In this document: positions 1-12,240 of the stretch, in pieces
Position numbering within the stretch: the stretch's first letter is position 1
Layout: every line of letters starts with the position of its first letter
Assembly (NCBI GenBank): GCA_021229015.1
Contig: CM037795.1
Span: forward strand, 13,425,193-13,489,192
From: Solen grandis
Taxonomy: Eukaryota > Mollusca > Bivalvia > Adapedonta > Solenidae
Length of the DNA: 64,000 bases
Direction: 5' to 3'
Notes under the pieces: generated by a model
What the model saw: only the letters and a program-made list of their open reading frames with translations
What the model was told of the DNA's origin: nothing
The model's database searches: none
Position numbers and translations under genes: made by a program

Positions 1-12
1 TCTGAAGCTTCA

Positions 13-306
13 ATGAAGAAAAGGAGCTCAGCATTCTATGGTATGCAGGAAATTTGTAACAACTTTGACAATGAAACACACATTGTGAAACGAGCACAGA
101 AGCCCAGAACTTTATCTTCCTATGATGATGAAATGCAAATTGTTAAAGATTTGAGGTCTGTGAGGCCATTTCAGCATAATTGTGGCAGACAAATTGACTC
201 AATGAGAAGGGTACCAAAAAATCCAGTCACAAAAGTTGACATTGAGTACATTGTAAAGTGGATCGAAACCAACAAAGTCATCATGTTTTACGAAATAGGA
301 CAGTAA
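13..306 (+). CDS. 3' end of an unrecognised protein-coding gene (partial)
   Basis: An open frame enters from the window edge (the codons before position 13 are also open) and ends at TAA 304-306. The 97 visible residues are hydrophilic. They include a stretch around VKRAQKPRTLSSYDDE, a CGRQIDSMRRVPKNP segment and a C-terminal KWIETNKVIMFYEIGQ. I see no catalytic motif or membrane segment. It is probably a terminal exon or the C-terminus of a longer protein, because nothing marks position 13 as a true start. The function is not recognised. It could be host or domesticated-transposon coding sequence. Confidence 0.4.
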   Translation: MKKRSSAFYGMQEICNNFDNETHIVKRAQKPRTLSSYDDEMQIVKDLRSVRPFQHNCGRQIDSMRRVPKNPVTKVDIEYIVKWIETNKVIMFYEIGQ

Positions 307-1100
307 ATGAATTCTATGGGAAAAGAAAGATAAAGTCTGTTTGGAGATAATGATAATATTTTATAAAATTATCTTACTTATAAAAAATGATTCAGGCATA
401 ATTCAAACTGAAAACAATATGAAAAAATAAAACACATTTCATTTGATCAAAATAAGCGAGAACTAGTCATAAGTACTATGTATGACTACCTTTAGTTTAT
501 ATTTATGGAGGAATTTTCTCTCAAGGTTTCATTGAACTTAATTCAAGCTTTGAAAATGAAATGTGATGCTTTTGCTACAAGATCAAATTTTCTTTCAAAT
601 TTGATCACAGAAACCTAGGCAAAAAATTCCACTTTTGGTTGTATGCCACTTGTGAAATGAAACCATCACTAGTGATAAAATACCCCTGCATACTGCATTG
701 ACAGAGACATCATTTTAGTAAGTTTAAAGGTTTTATTAACAAAAGTTACCAAACTTCATGTAATGTGATTGTAGGGAAAACCAAGATGAGCAAGATTCCT
801 ATAATATATGCACAAACTTCTATGAGAAGCAGTGTATAAATGTAGCATAGTTTTCTGTGATAACAGGATGGAGTAAAATTTCATCTTACGCTGAAATCAG
901 TAAATATCTCAAGAGAGACATTTTTAAACAATTGGAAGTGAGACGGTCTATTACATAGCAAGTTTATTGAAATCCCATTCAATTCCAAGTTGTTTTGTGC
1001 AAACATCACAGCAGTTACATGGTGTGCTGTCAATTTTAAAACCAAAGTAATTGTTAATCGATCATCACCTTCATAAGTCATAATAATAATGACAATATTC
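307..1100. other. Non-coding, possible 3' UTR of the upstream gene
   Basis: AT-rich sequence with no convincing coding frame, repeat or structural RNA. It directly follows the stop at 304-306, so part of it is probably 3' UTR. Confidence 0.3.
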
Positions 1101-1104
1101 CTTC

Positions 1105-1445
1105 ATGTCTTTTTTATGTCCCCACATTGAATGAAAATGGGGGGGGGGGGGGGTAATGTTTTGGTCTGTTTGTTTGTCACAAAATTATAACCTTGAGCAT
1201 AACATGGAATTCTTTCCACCTAGAGCCTCCAAACTTCACAAGTGCATGCACTTTGATGAGCACTATTGCCACACCCACTAAGAGGTCACTGGGTCAAAGG
1301 TCAAGGTCACTGTGACCCAATACATTATGATTGTGCTTCCATCCATAACCTCCAAACTTCACAGGTGTATGCACCTTGATGAGCTCTACTTGCCAGGTGA
1401 CCTTGACCCACAAGGAATAAGCGGGGGCATGGCGTTCATTCAAAC
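1105..1445. repeat. Dispersed bivalve-type repeat with two similar halves
   Basis: A poly-G run (about 1140-1153) precedes two related blocks. Each contains 'CCTCCAAACTTCACA' followed by 'TGCA(C)TTTGATGAGC' or 'TGCACCTTGATGAGC', and 'GGTCAAGGTCACTGTGACC'-like sequence. The end 'AATAAGCGGGGGCAT' is typical of an abundant non-autonomous family in bivalve genomes. Family identity rests on recall, not a search. Confidence 0.45.
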
Positions 1446-2520
1446 GTAGTGCTTGTTCAAACTAGGAAGACCAATGTCAGCTTTTTTTGTAGTATAAAAT
1501 GGCATCAGCTTCACATTATCTCCCAGCTGTCCCTATCTCTTGCACATATGCTAGAATAGAATAGAAAGGAATAAATTTCAACAGCTTTGCTCTTGGACAT
1601 AACTAAAATGTGACGTATATGCCGTAGCTTAACTGTTAGCTTAATATTTCATCATATTATGTATGTAATAATTAAACAATATAGATAAAAACATACTATA
1701 TGTATATATGTAATACAGTGATTTACTGTCTTGCTCTAAACGACTGCAATTACATACGTACATCATCAATTGTTCACTTTTAAAGGAAAAAAGTTTGCAA
1801 CCAGAAAAGATCATGATCATATTGCACATTTGTGATCTGGACGTGAATGAATTTCACATGTATTAAAATGTGTCATTACTCTGAACTTAATCATAAACTA
1901 CTAATATTATTACAGGGAGACATTTAAAGAATGTAAGCATTCACTTCATGCTTCCCCACCTTCACTATTCTCTCACATGTGTGACTGATGCATTTATTTC
2001 TTCCAAATATTTATTGACAAATTTAATACAATTATTTTTCCATATTTCTATTAAGGTACTGATGTACATTTGTATCTTGATCTAGATGTATTAATAACTA
2101 TTATTGTACACTTTCATACCTGATATATTAAGTTTTGTTTATAAAATGTCAAGTATGTTAAATGCTAAAGTGTCATATTTTGTTACATAAATAAAGATGT
2201 TAAAAATGATGAAATAAAAGTTTGCAAACTTACTTTCTAGAGTTGTTAGTGTACCAGCATGAATGATACATGAAACATGTTTCAAATCTGCCCCAATGCT
2301 AAGAGCAACTGATGAGAAAATGAGTCTAATTCCTCATTCACTTTTGTCTTTCTTCATACTGTCTTGGATGTATTCTTTCAGCTTAAAAAAAGTATTATTC
2401 AAGTGTTATTCCTGAATACCTAAAGTCAAATAATGTATGGGCACTAAAGTGATTTAGTGGGTTAAATCTGTCTGTGGGTGAATGAACAGTTATCAAAATT
2501 AACCATAATCATTGCTTTAA
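1446..2520. other. Non-coding, nothing recognised
   Basis: AT-rich sequence with only short frames. There are several AATAAA-type hexamers (for example near 2188-2216), but none can be tied to a gene. Confidence 0.3.
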
Positions 2521-2524
2521 TGAA

Positions 2525-2600
2525 AGGCGCCTTAGTTTAGTGGTTGCAGTATACCGGACTGCGAATCTAAAGGGTGTGGGTTCGAACCCATTGGGGTCAA
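2525..2600 (+). repeat. tRNA-derived SINE head
   Basis: It has an A-box-like 'TTAGTTTAGTGG' and, about 50 nt later, a B box 'GGGTTCGAACCC'. The 5' and 3' ends do not pair into an acceptor stem and the anticodon stem is poor. This is a tRNA-derived SINE or decayed tRNA, not a working tRNA gene. Confidence 0.5.
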
Positions 2601-3594
2601 GGTTTTTAATGACCTTCTAATGCAACCAAGGAATCATCAAGAGTGATTTAGTTGCAAGCACTTGTTACCAAATCAAGTTAAATGAAACAATTTACCTAAA
2701 AGTAGAACAGTACTTTTCATGGTGGATGAGGTGCATTGTTTTTCAATGATATTGTTTTTTTTCTTCACATTTTCTCACTTACCAATGTAAATATACATGT
2801 ATGTGTTTTTCCATCAAAATTAAAATAAGAGTTAGTTCTCTGTTAATTGTTTTCATGTTATAACTAAATGCATTCCACCAGGGATCATATATACAACTTT
2901 ATAGAATCCTTTAGGTAGTAAACGACTTAGACGTGAGAGGCATGCTCCCTAAAAAAAATTAAAAAATAAACACACACACGTTAAGAGTATGTATATGTGT
3001 GCAGTTATCGATAAGAACTTAATACGATTGTTTATTTACGGTCATTCACATGAAAATGGGTTGCACATTTAACCAACCCCATATCAAAATTCATCTTCAT
3101 TTAACAAACTGTTTTTTTTAACATTTTTATTCTATTGCTAAACCGAAAGTAGAGCAATATCAAATTACAGGTACTAACCAGCACCGTGATCGGTTTTTCC
3201 GTCAAAATATGTCTTAAATATGAAGAATAAGAATATAATGATTGAATAATAAATAAAAATGTATATCATTTCAGAGATATATGCGCGTATGTCAAGAATT
3301 ATGCATAAAGATTAACACATTTCTGATGTGTATCCGAAATTCAACTAAATGTTTATATATCCGAAATATATTCAACTTAACAATGTATCATTTTCCTTTA
3401 AACAGGAAAAAGGATCATAAAATTAAATCGTTGAATAGGTTTATGATATCATTTAAATGTGATAAACGGATTATTATCCAAATGATCAACAAACTATAAA
3501 ATTTATATACTACCTGGTAATCCACGGCGGCCGCCATTGTTTAGTTTGTGCCTGACCCTTTACTTCAGTAATAAGGGGAAGGTACTCCAGACTA
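2601..3594. other. Non-coding, nothing recognised
   Basis: AT-rich, without a supported gene or a repeat that recurs elsewhere in the window. Confidence 0.3.
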
Positions 3595-3808
3595 TGTTGT
3601 GTTAAGCATTATAATATGTAAAGGGAGACAACAACGATGTGCTTATATGATCTATCACGCACATGAGTTACTGTTATTGTATAATGTTATAAATGCATGT
3701 ACCATTGTTGTAGACCAGTTAGTCTCTATTTACTTACGTGAGAGTATGCTGTGTTATGTACAATAAAACATTATAACCATGAAGGTGTTCGGTTATCTTG
3801 ATACAACA
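3595..3808 (+). mobile_element. Solo LTR of a Gypsy-type retrotransposon
   Basis: It begins TGTTGTGTT and ends GATACAACA, giving terminal TG...CA. Its last ~125 bp, including an AATAAAACA segment, match the sequence at 10854-10977 that precedes a primer-binding site and gag. No internal coding sequence follows, so it is a solo LTR. A clear 5-bp target duplication is not visible. Confidence 0.65.
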
Positions 3809-4237
3809 ATAATGCTACTTTTTCTCTTTTTTCTTTCATAGCAATATGATACCAATGTGTTTACATGCATACTTACTTTAAAATATTAGCATTGGTATAC
3901 AGTATTAAGATTTTATTCACATGTACATGTACTCCCATGAATGAGTGTCGCTGTATATGCTCAGCTCTGATTAATGTTATAGAAAGATAAAATGCAATTT
4001 CTGAATACGAAATGATGATGTGAAAAAGAAACAATTTCAGAGACTTTTTCTTTTTCTTTACCTGTAAACAAGCGTTACTCATTGAATTATGTCTATTTAT
4101 GCCAGCTGCTTACTCTGCCCATTTGAATTGTGTCTGGAATGAATGCATGTAAAAAAAGAAAGAAGAAGAAAAAAAACAAAAACCCCCAAAAACAGGAATC
4201 ATTGTAGTTTACTCTCTCTTTATTGCGCATTCAGTGC

Positions 4238-4312
4238 TCTTTCTCTCTCTCTTTCTATATCTCTCTCTCTCTTTCTCTCTCTCATTTTTTTTTCTTTTTT
4301 TTTTTGCATTTC
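4238..4312. repeat. (CT)n / poly-T simple repeat
   Basis: A run of CTCTCT and TTTTT. Reading frames across it are low-complexity artefacts. Confidence 0.8.
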
Positions 4313-4476
4313 GCGTCTAAAATTAACTCATTTATGTGCTGTTTATATGAAAATTTTATAATAAAACGTTACGTAACTAAAATAAAAAATGTCTCAACAC
4401 TTTTCATATTTGTCCCTCTTTCAATGTCTAAAACATCTTTCCCTCTCTCAATTTACAAATTTCGCACAAATTTCGC

Positions 4477-4731
4477 AGGGCCGCCGTGGTCGAGCGGTTA
4501 CAGTCGTAGACAACAAATCTCTCAGCCCCTCACCGCTGTGGGTTCGAATCCAGGTAGGGACTTCGGATTTTTCATGTGAGGAAGCTCTCCAGCTGGCTTG
4601 CGTTTGGTCGATGGTTCTACCTGGGTACCTCTGTGTACTCGGGGTCTTCCTCCACCTGTAATTTGCTGGACGTCGCTATATGATTGAAATACTATCGTAG
4701 CGACGGTAAACTCAAATACAACAACAACAAC
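4477..4731 (+). mobile_element. Full-length tRNA-derived SINE with target-site duplication
   Basis: The A box 'GTGGTCGAGCGGTTA' and B box 'GTGGGTTCGAATCC' form a tRNA-like head. A conserved body ('TGTGAGGAAGC', 'AGCTGGCTTGCG') and an (AAC)n tail follow. A 9-bp direct repeat AAATTTCGC flanks it (4468-4476 and 4732-4740), marking a retroposed insertion. Related copies lie at about 20197-20447 and, 5'-truncated and reversed, at 23371-23482. Confidence 0.8.
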
Positions 4732-4888
4732 AAATTTCGCGCATACTTTGCGCACACGTCTCCGCTTTTCGCACACATTCAAACGCTTTTCAACTGCCCC
4801 CAAAAAACGCCAAGGGTTCTCTCAACCCCCCACCTCATTTCACCACCAACAAAACAAAATACACACGCCAAAACACAGATTTAACTTT

Positions 4889-7800
4889 ACGCGTCCATTG
4901 TTCAGATATCTGGACCTATATCTTGCTTAAAATTACACTGAGAGTGTTGCAATGAGCAAGGAATCATCCTGAGATGATGCCCAAGGTTCAGGAAAAAAGA
5001 AATCTTAGCTCAGAAGTTCTCTATGGGTGGTTTCGGGACCTTTTTTTATTCCAACATGGCCGCCACCATACCCCTATAGTTAATATAAAGTGTCTATATC
5101 CGAGGCGTGGGTGAAATGTGACCGCTAAGGTGTGCCGATACCATTAATTTGGGCAAGATAGCGCTTTATTTGCTGCGAAAAGGCGCCCGTTTGACCAAGT
5201 TTGCGGCACTTCAAAGAGCTGACCAGGGCGTCCATTGTGCAGATATATTGAAAATGTAAACAAGACCTGTTTCTGGACCTATAACTTGCTTAAAATTGCA
5301 TTGAGAGTGTTGCAATGGGCAAGAAATTGTCCTGAGATGAGGCCCAAGGTTCAGGAAACAAGAACTCTTGGCTCAGAGGTTCTCTACGGGTGGTTTCGGT
5401 ACCTTTTTATTTCCAACATGGCCGCCGCCATAACCCTAAAGTTAATATAAAGTGTCATTATCCGAGGCGTGGATGCAATGTGACCGCCCAGGTGTGCCGA
5501 TACTATTAATTCGGGCAAGATAGCGCTTTATTTGGTGTGAAAATGCACCCGTTTGACCAAGTTTGAGGCAGTTCAAAGAGCTGTCCAGGGCGTCCATTGT
5601 GCAGATATATTGAAAATGTAAACAAGACCTGTTTCTCGACCTATGACTTACTTAAAATTGCATTGAGAGTGTTGCAATGAGCAAGGAATCATCCTGAGAT
5701 GAGGCCCAAGGTTCAGGAAAAAAGAAATCTTGGCTTGGAAGTTCTCTATGGGTGGTTTTGGAACCTTTTTACATTACAACATGGCCGCCACTATACCCCT
5801 ATAGTTAATATAAAGTGTCTTAATCCGAGGCCTGGCTGGAATGTGACCTCCCAGGTGTGCCGATACCATTAATTCGGGCAAAATAGCGCTTTATTTGGTT
5901 CGAAATGGCGACTGTTTGACCAAAGTTGGGGCAGTTTAAAGAACTGACCAGGACGCCCATTGTGCAGATACATGTATATTGAAAATGTAAACAAGACCTG
6001 TTTCTGGACATATAACTTACATAAAATTGCACTGAAAGTGTTGCAATGAGTAAGGAATCATCCTGAGATGATGCCCAAGGTTCAGGAAAAAAAGAAATCT
6101 TTGCTCAAAAGTTCTCTATGGGTAGTTTCGGGACCATTTTTCATTCCAATATGACCACCGTCATACCCCTATAGTTAATATAAAGTGTCTTTATCCGAAG
6201 CGTGGATGCAATGTGACCACCCTGGTGTGCCGATACCATTAATTCGGGCAAGATAGCGCTTTATTTGGAGCGAAAAGGCGCCCGTTTGACCAGGTTTCGG
6301 GCACTTCAAAGAGCTGGCCAGGGCGTCCATTGTGCAGATATATTGAAAATGTAAACAAGACCTGTATTTGGACCTGTAACTTGCTTAAAATTGCACTGAG
6401 AGTGTTGCAATGAGCAAGGAATCATCCTGAAATGATGCCCTTGGTTCAGGAAGAAAGAAATCTTGGCTCAGAGGTTCTCTTCGAGTGGTTTCGGGACCAT
6501 TTTGCATTCCAACATTGCCGCCGCCATACACCTAAAGTTAATATAAAATGTATTTATTCGAGGCGTGCCGATACCATTAATTCGGGCGAGATAGCGCTTT
6601 ATTAGGTGCTAAAAGGCGCCCGTTTGACCAAGGTTGGGGCAGTCCAAAGAGCTAACCAGGGCGTCCATTGTGCAGATATATTGAAAAAGGTAAACAAGAC
6701 CTGTTTTTGGACCTATAACTTGCTTAAAATTGCACTGAGAGTGTTGCAATGAGCAAGGAATCATCCTGAGATGATGCCCAAGGTTCAGGAAAAAATTAAT
6801 CTTGGCTCAGAAGTTGTCTGTGGGTGGTTTCAGGACTTTTTATTCCAACATGTCCGCCGCCATACCCCTGGGGTTAATATAAAGTGTCTTTATCGAAGGC
6901 GTCGGTGGAATGTGACCGCCCAGGTGTGCCGATACTATTAATTCGGCCAAGAAAGTGCTTTATTTGGTGTGAAAAGGCACCCGTTTGACCAAGTTTTGGG
7001 CACCTCAAAAGGCTGACCAGGGCGTCCATTGTGCAGATATATTGAAAATGTAAACAAGATCTGTTTCTGGTCCTATAACTTGCTTAAAATTGCATTAAGA
7101 GTGTTGCAATGAGCAAGGAATCATCCTGAGATGATGCCCAAGATTCAGGAAAAAAGAAATCTTGGCTCAGAAGTTCTCTATGGGTGGTTTCGGGACCTTT
7201 TTTCAAAAGAAAGGCTGCCGTTTGACCAAGATTGGGGCAGTTAAAAGAGCTGTCCAGGGCGTCCATTTTGTAGATATATTGAAAATGTAAACAAGATCTG
7301 TTTCTGGACCTATAACTTGCTTAAAATTGCACTGAGAGTGTTGCAATGAGCAAGGAATCATCCTGAGATGATGCCCAAGGTTCAGGAAAAAAGAAATTTT
7401 GGCTCAGAAGTTATCTATGTGTGGTTTCGGGACCTTTTTTCTTTCCAAAATGGCCGCGGCCACACCCCTATAGTTAATATAATGTGTCTTTATCCGCGGC
7501 GTGGGTGGAATGTGACCGCCCAGGTGTGCCGATACCATTAATTCGGGCAAGATAGCGCTTTTTTTGTTCGGAAATGCACTTGTTTGACCAAGTTTGGGAC
7601 AGTTCACATAGCTGACCAGGGCGGCCATTGTGCAGATATATTGAAAATGTAAACAAGACCTGTTTCTGGAACTATAACTTGTTTAAAATTGCACTGAGAG
7701 TGTTGCAATGTGCAAGGAATCATCATAAGGTGATGCCAATGGTTCAGGAAAAAAGAAATCTTGGCTCAGAGGTTCTCTACGGGTGGTTTTGGGACCTATT

Positions 7801-7890
7801 TGCATTCAAACATGGCCTCCGCCATACCCCTATAGTTAATATAAAGTGTCTTTATTCAAGGCGTAGGTGGAATGTGGCCGCCCAGGTGTG
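4889..7890. repeat. 361-bp satellite array, about eight units
   Basis: Units begin at 'GCGTCCATTGTGCAG' near 5228, 5590, 5953, 6323, 6661, 7022, 7259 and 7620, with a partial first unit at about 4889. Spacing is 339-370 bp except for one internally deleted unit (7022-7259, about 238 bp). Each unit carries 'ACATGGCCGCC', 'GTTAATATAAAGTGTC' and 'CCGATACCATTAATTCGGGC'. Frames in the units are short and not conserved. The same satellite appears inverted at 12241-14140. Confidence 0.9.
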
Positions 7891-8099
7891 CCGATGGCTA
7901 AAAACGAACATTTACGTTTTGCCTGCTTTGTAAGTTTCTTTGAATAAAATGAACATATTTAACATTGAAATTTGTCATACGTTAAATAAATATACATTGT
8001 GGCAGATAAAACAGAAACCTTGTTTTTGTTTAGCTTTTTCTTTTATTCCAAATTGCAGAAGAAAAGTACATGCTTTGATTCACACTTCATTCGTGTTCT

Positions 8100-8640
8100 G
8101 ATTCGGCCGTGCCGGGAGGCCAGCGGCGGTAAGCCACGCTGAGAGCGTACGGGAGGCGAGACCGCGCTCTCAGCGTGGCTTCCGCCGCGGCCCCCGGCAC
8201 GGCCCGACGAACGGGAGCGGGACCGCTCTCCCTCTCTCCGCGGCCGGCCTTCCCCTTGCCTCCCCGTATGGGAGGCGAGACCGCGCTCTCAGCGTGGCTT
8301 ACCGCCGCTGGCCTCCCGGCACGGCCCGTACGAACGGGAGCGGGACCGCTCTCCCTCTCGCCGCGGCCGGCCTTCCCCTTGCCTCCCCCTACGGGAGGCG
8401 AGACCGCGCTCTCAGCGCGGCTTACCGCCGCTGGCCTCCCGGCACGGCCCGTACGAACGGGAGCGGGACCGCTCTCCCTCTCGCCGCGGCCGGCCTTCCC
8501 CCCCCCCGACCGGCAGGGGCTCGCCTCCTCGCACGGACCGTAAGGGAGGCTTGACCGCTCTCGCCGAGGCCGGCCTGCCCCTCGCCTCCCCGTACGGGAG
8601 GCTGGTCCGCGCTGCTGTCCGCCACTTTCGCAGCGCTCCT
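8100..8640. repeat. CpG-rich ~122-bp minisatellite
   Basis: About four units of roughly 121-124 bp. 'GGGAGGCGAGACCGCGCTCT' recurs at about 8149, 8270 and 8394. GC content is very high in an otherwise AT-rich region. Long frames on both strands (up to 187 codons) are Arg/Ala/Gly/Pro-rich and simply follow the repeat, so none is called a gene. Confidence 0.85.
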
Positions 8641-8689
8641 CCTCGAACAAGACATCTATTACGTTCTGTTAATGCCGGGACATTTCCAT

Positions 8690-9960
8690 CGAGGAATGTC
8701 TTGATAAATTCATAAATTCCATGATATTGCCCTTACTTGCTCTTTGACTGTCGAGCTGATCCGACGTGTTTATGTTAGCTCCGCCAGATACCTGAAAATG
8801 ATGAAAAAATGACAAAGTCCGATTTTTGCTTAAACATAAAAAATCCATACATACAGTTATATAGGCATTAATAGTGTATTGCTAGCTGCTCCAGATACCT
8901 TAAAATGATGAAAAAATGACAAAGTCCAACTTTTGTTTTTGTATCAAATATACATATATACAGTTATATAGAAATAATGCACGATGTCAACTGACCAATC
9001 AGAATGCAGCATTTCTATAATCTTGGCCGGGAATTTTTTTCACTGATTTTACACTCAGTTGCTATTTGACTGCCAAGCTGATCAGACTGATCAGCAGCTG
9101 TTTTTCATAGCTGCTTCACATACCTAATAAAAATGATGAAAAAATGACAAAGTCAAACTTTTTCTTTAGCATCAATAATTAATGCTAGCTGCTCTAGATG
9201 CCTAAAAATGATGAAATCATGACAAATTCCAACATTTGCTTCCTGATCAAATATACCCGAAAAATGACAAAGTCCAACCTGCAAGAAACTTGAAAAATTG
9301 ACAAAGTCAATTTTTTGCGCATGTAAAAATATTAAAACATACATATATATAGGCATCGTCCCATATGACCAGAAAATGAGGAAAAATGACAAGTTCATAA
9401 TTTGCACAAATATCAAAAAATACAAACATACAGATTTACAGGAGCGCAGAAACAATGCAGGATGTCAACTGACAGATCAGAATGCAGCATTTCTAAAATC
9501 TCGGCCGGGATTTTTTTTCAATGATTTTGCCCTCAGTCGCTCTTTGACAGTTGAGCTGATCAGACGTGTTTTTGATAGAAAAAAAATTAGTCCAATCTGT
9601 AAGAAACTTGAATTATTGACAAAGTCAAATTTTGCACATGAAAAAATTAAAGGTTGATATCAAAATTTCATTGCTAGCAGCTCCAAATAACCCGAAAAGT
9701 AGGGAAAAAGACAAAGTCCATAATTTGCACAAATATCAAAAAAAATACAAACATACAGATTTACCGTAGCGCAGAAATGTTGCAGGATGTCAACTGACCA
9801 ATCAGAATGCAGCATTTCTAAAATCTCAGCCGGGATTTTTTTTTCAATGATTTTGCCCTCAGTCGCTCTTTGACAGTTGAACTGATCAGACGTGTTTTTA
9901 ATAGCCCGCCTACAAATCTGAAAATGAGGAAAATTACTAAGTCCAATATTTTTCACATCC
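8690..9960. repeat. Degenerate tandem/dispersed repeat block
   Basis: Segments recur 3-4 times: 'AATGATGAAAAAATGACAAAGTC', 'GATGTCAACTGACCAATCAGAATGCAGCATTTCTA', 'TTTGCCCTCAGTCGCTCTTTGACAGTTGA' in part, and 'CTGATCAGACGTG'. The array is old and rearranged, with no coding potential. Confidence 0.65.
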
Positions 9961-10853
9961 CATCCAGGTCACATCCAGCTCGCCACAGTACCACTGTATT
10001 TTTCTTCTTTACAAATCCGGCACTGAAACTAAAATGAGCAGAAGTGTCAGAAGTGACAGAAATATTTTGCAGAAGGGCACATCTCTTGACAGTTAAATAA
10101 ACGGGATTTGAAACGGTCTTTACTTGAGAAAAGATGCAATAACAACCCATCGATCATTTAAATTTAAATTTAAGTCGGACATGGTGTTTCATGATTCAAA
10201 GTTTTTTTTTTCTGAAACATTACTAACATTCTAGATACAAGAAAAAATCAAAAATTATTAGGAGTAAAGCATAAAATTGTTAGCATTCAAATCATTCTGT
10301 CAAAACAATTTCAATTCTTAAAATATACACTGTCACATATGCTTGAAAAGTGTCTGAAAACATTAAAAAAACAACGGTCCGAAATGTAAACAATCCAAGT
10401 TACTAAAGGACACAAACTTTCAGTAAAAGAAGGGTACAGCGATTTAAATCTGCTTCAAATCTCCGCAGACGCTGCTTAAAACATTTCAAAATCGTCAACA
10501 AAACCCCAAGGTCACTCAAGGTCACGAGGGAAAAAACGGAGTTTGGCAGAATAAAGACTTCATTTTGCATCAAATTTATGGTGAATCGTGTGCGGAATCA
10601 CAGAAACCTACTCAGATACAAGTTTCTTATCGAGAACAACCCTTATTCCTATTTACAACTGGCGGAACGCTGTTTTTTCACCAGAAAAAAACATCCGAGA
10701 ACTTCCTAGATTTTTCTCACCGAGACGGAATAAACCCTAGATATGTAGAATAAAAGGGAAACAGGAGAAAGAAACTCAAGATGGTAGTAAAAAAAACACT
10801 TACCTTTCGTCCAGATCCTTAATCCTAATCCAATTTGTATAGAAATCCACACT
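9961..10853. other. Non-coding, nothing recognised
   Basis: Unique-looking AT-rich sequence. A 62-codon frame near 10565 has no recognisable features. Confidence 0.3.
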
Positions 10854-10977
10854 GTTATAAATGCATGTACCATTGTTGTAGACCAGTTAGTCTCTATTTA
10901 CTTACGCTAGAGTATGCTTGTGTTATGTACAATAAAACAATATAACCGTGAAGGTGTTTGGTTATCTTGATACAACA
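10854..10977 (+). mobile_element. 3' part of a 5' LTR
   Basis: Nearly identical to the last ~125 bp of the solo LTR at 3595-3808, and ends in GATACAACA. The first ~90 bp of the LTR are missing, so this is a 5'-truncated LTR. Confidence 0.75.
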
Positions 10978-10990
10978 TGGTGTCAGAAGG
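10978..10990 (+). promoter_or_regulatory. Retrotransposon primer-binding site
   Basis: TGGTGTCAGAAGG directly follows the LTR end. Position and TGG start are those of a tRNA primer-binding site. The tRNA used is not determined. Confidence 0.6.
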
Positions 10991-11123
10991 AAAAACAAAA
11001 TGGACTTACATTAAATTGTATACAAAAATGTTGGATTTAAACATTTAATTGTTTTAAAGGCTTGAATACATTCAATTGTATACAGCTTTGATTTTTGGAC
11101 ACTGGGCACATATATACAGCACA

Positions 11124-12240
11124 ATGGCAAAGTTACCACCACCAGAGGTGTTCGACTTCACACAGCCCAACAAATGGGATGAATGGAAGGAAAGATTTAT
11201 ATTTTACAGAACCGCATCTAAATTACACAAAGATGATAATATTCAGGTGGCAACATTAATTTATACAATGGGCAAAGATGCTGACAATTTGATAAAATCT
11301 TTCGGACATTCGGCCGAGGACAGAAAGAAATTCGAAAAAGTCCTGAAAAAATTTGATGCCCACTTCAATCCCAAAAAGAACGTTATACATGAAAGAGCTA
11401 AGTTCCATTCAAGACGACAACGCCAAGGGGAGACAGTCGAATCATTCATAAGATCAAGATCACTATACGAACTTTCCCACAATTGCGCATTTCCGGAAAA
11501 CACTAAAAAAAGAGCTAATTAGGGACAAAATTGTGATTGGAATTTTAAATAGTAATTAATCAGAGAAAAAGGAGTTAGAGTCTGAGCTCACACTTGAAAA
11601 AGCCATTCAAATGGCCAGACAGAGTGAAATCGTAAAAAGTGAGGTCAAAATCCAACACGAGACAGAACAATATTCGACGGATGAAGTCCAGCGAGGAGCC
11701 AGGCCAAAACACATTTCGAAACGACACGGAGAACCGACAAATCGAAACAGTTCGAATCCTAAAGTACAAAGAAATTTCACACGATGTAATAGATTACATG
11801 CACAAGGGAAGTGTCCAGCAATGGGGAAAAAGTGTAAGAAGAGCGCTAAAAAACGTTCATTTCGTTGATTGTTGCAAAACCAAAACATTAAACGAACTTG
11901 CTGCAGAAAGTTAATTTCTGGGAACAATCAACTCAGGAGACATTCCATGGACAGCCAAACTAAAGGTGGGACAATTGTTAGTCTGATAGACACTGGTGCT
12001 GATGTTACGGTCATTCCAGAAAGCATTCACTTATCTTTAGGAAAGCCAAAATTAAAGAAATCTAATAAAAGTCTATATGCCCCAGGAAACAAGAAGCTGA
12101 ATGTCTTAGGTTTCTTCACAGAAACTGTATCAAGCGAAACAATGTAGTCAGTAGAAGAAATATTTGTTGTGCGTGGCATTGACCGATGCCTACTAGGCAG
12201 ACCTGCAATTATGAGTTTGAATTTGGTCAGACTTAACGTA
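11124..12240 (+). pseudogene. Broken Gypsy-type gag-protease
   Basis: The frame starting at the MAKLPPP methionine (11124) encodes a Gypsy-like Gag with 'NKWDEWKERFIFYRTASKL' and a domain ending near 11510. A frameshift there moves the continuation ('IRDKIVIGIL', then 'ELTLEKAIQMARQSEIV') into another frame, and further stops follow. Downstream are a Cys/Lys-rich nucleocapsid-like region (about 11785-11880) and an aspartic protease active site DTGAD (about 11990-12005), then 'LLGRPAI'. The pol gene is cut off at about 12240, where the inverted satellite begins; reverse transcriptase and integrase are missing. It is inactive. Confidence 0.8.

Noticed and set aside
2525..2600. Functional tRNA gene
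   Set aside because: Internal promoter boxes are present, but acceptor and anticodon stems do not pair.
4143..4579. Ser/Leu/Phe-rich frames
   Set aside because: They are translations of the (CT)n and poly-T tract and a SINE.
5235..7933. Recurrent short frames in the 361-bp satellite
   Set aside because: They recur because the units recur, in shifting lengths with no conserved start or stop.
8087..8650. 187-codon frame and three others in the GC-rich repeat
   Set aside because: They follow the 122-bp repeat period on both strands and are low-complexity Arg/Gly/Ala/Pro. Absence of AT-rich stop codons explains their length.
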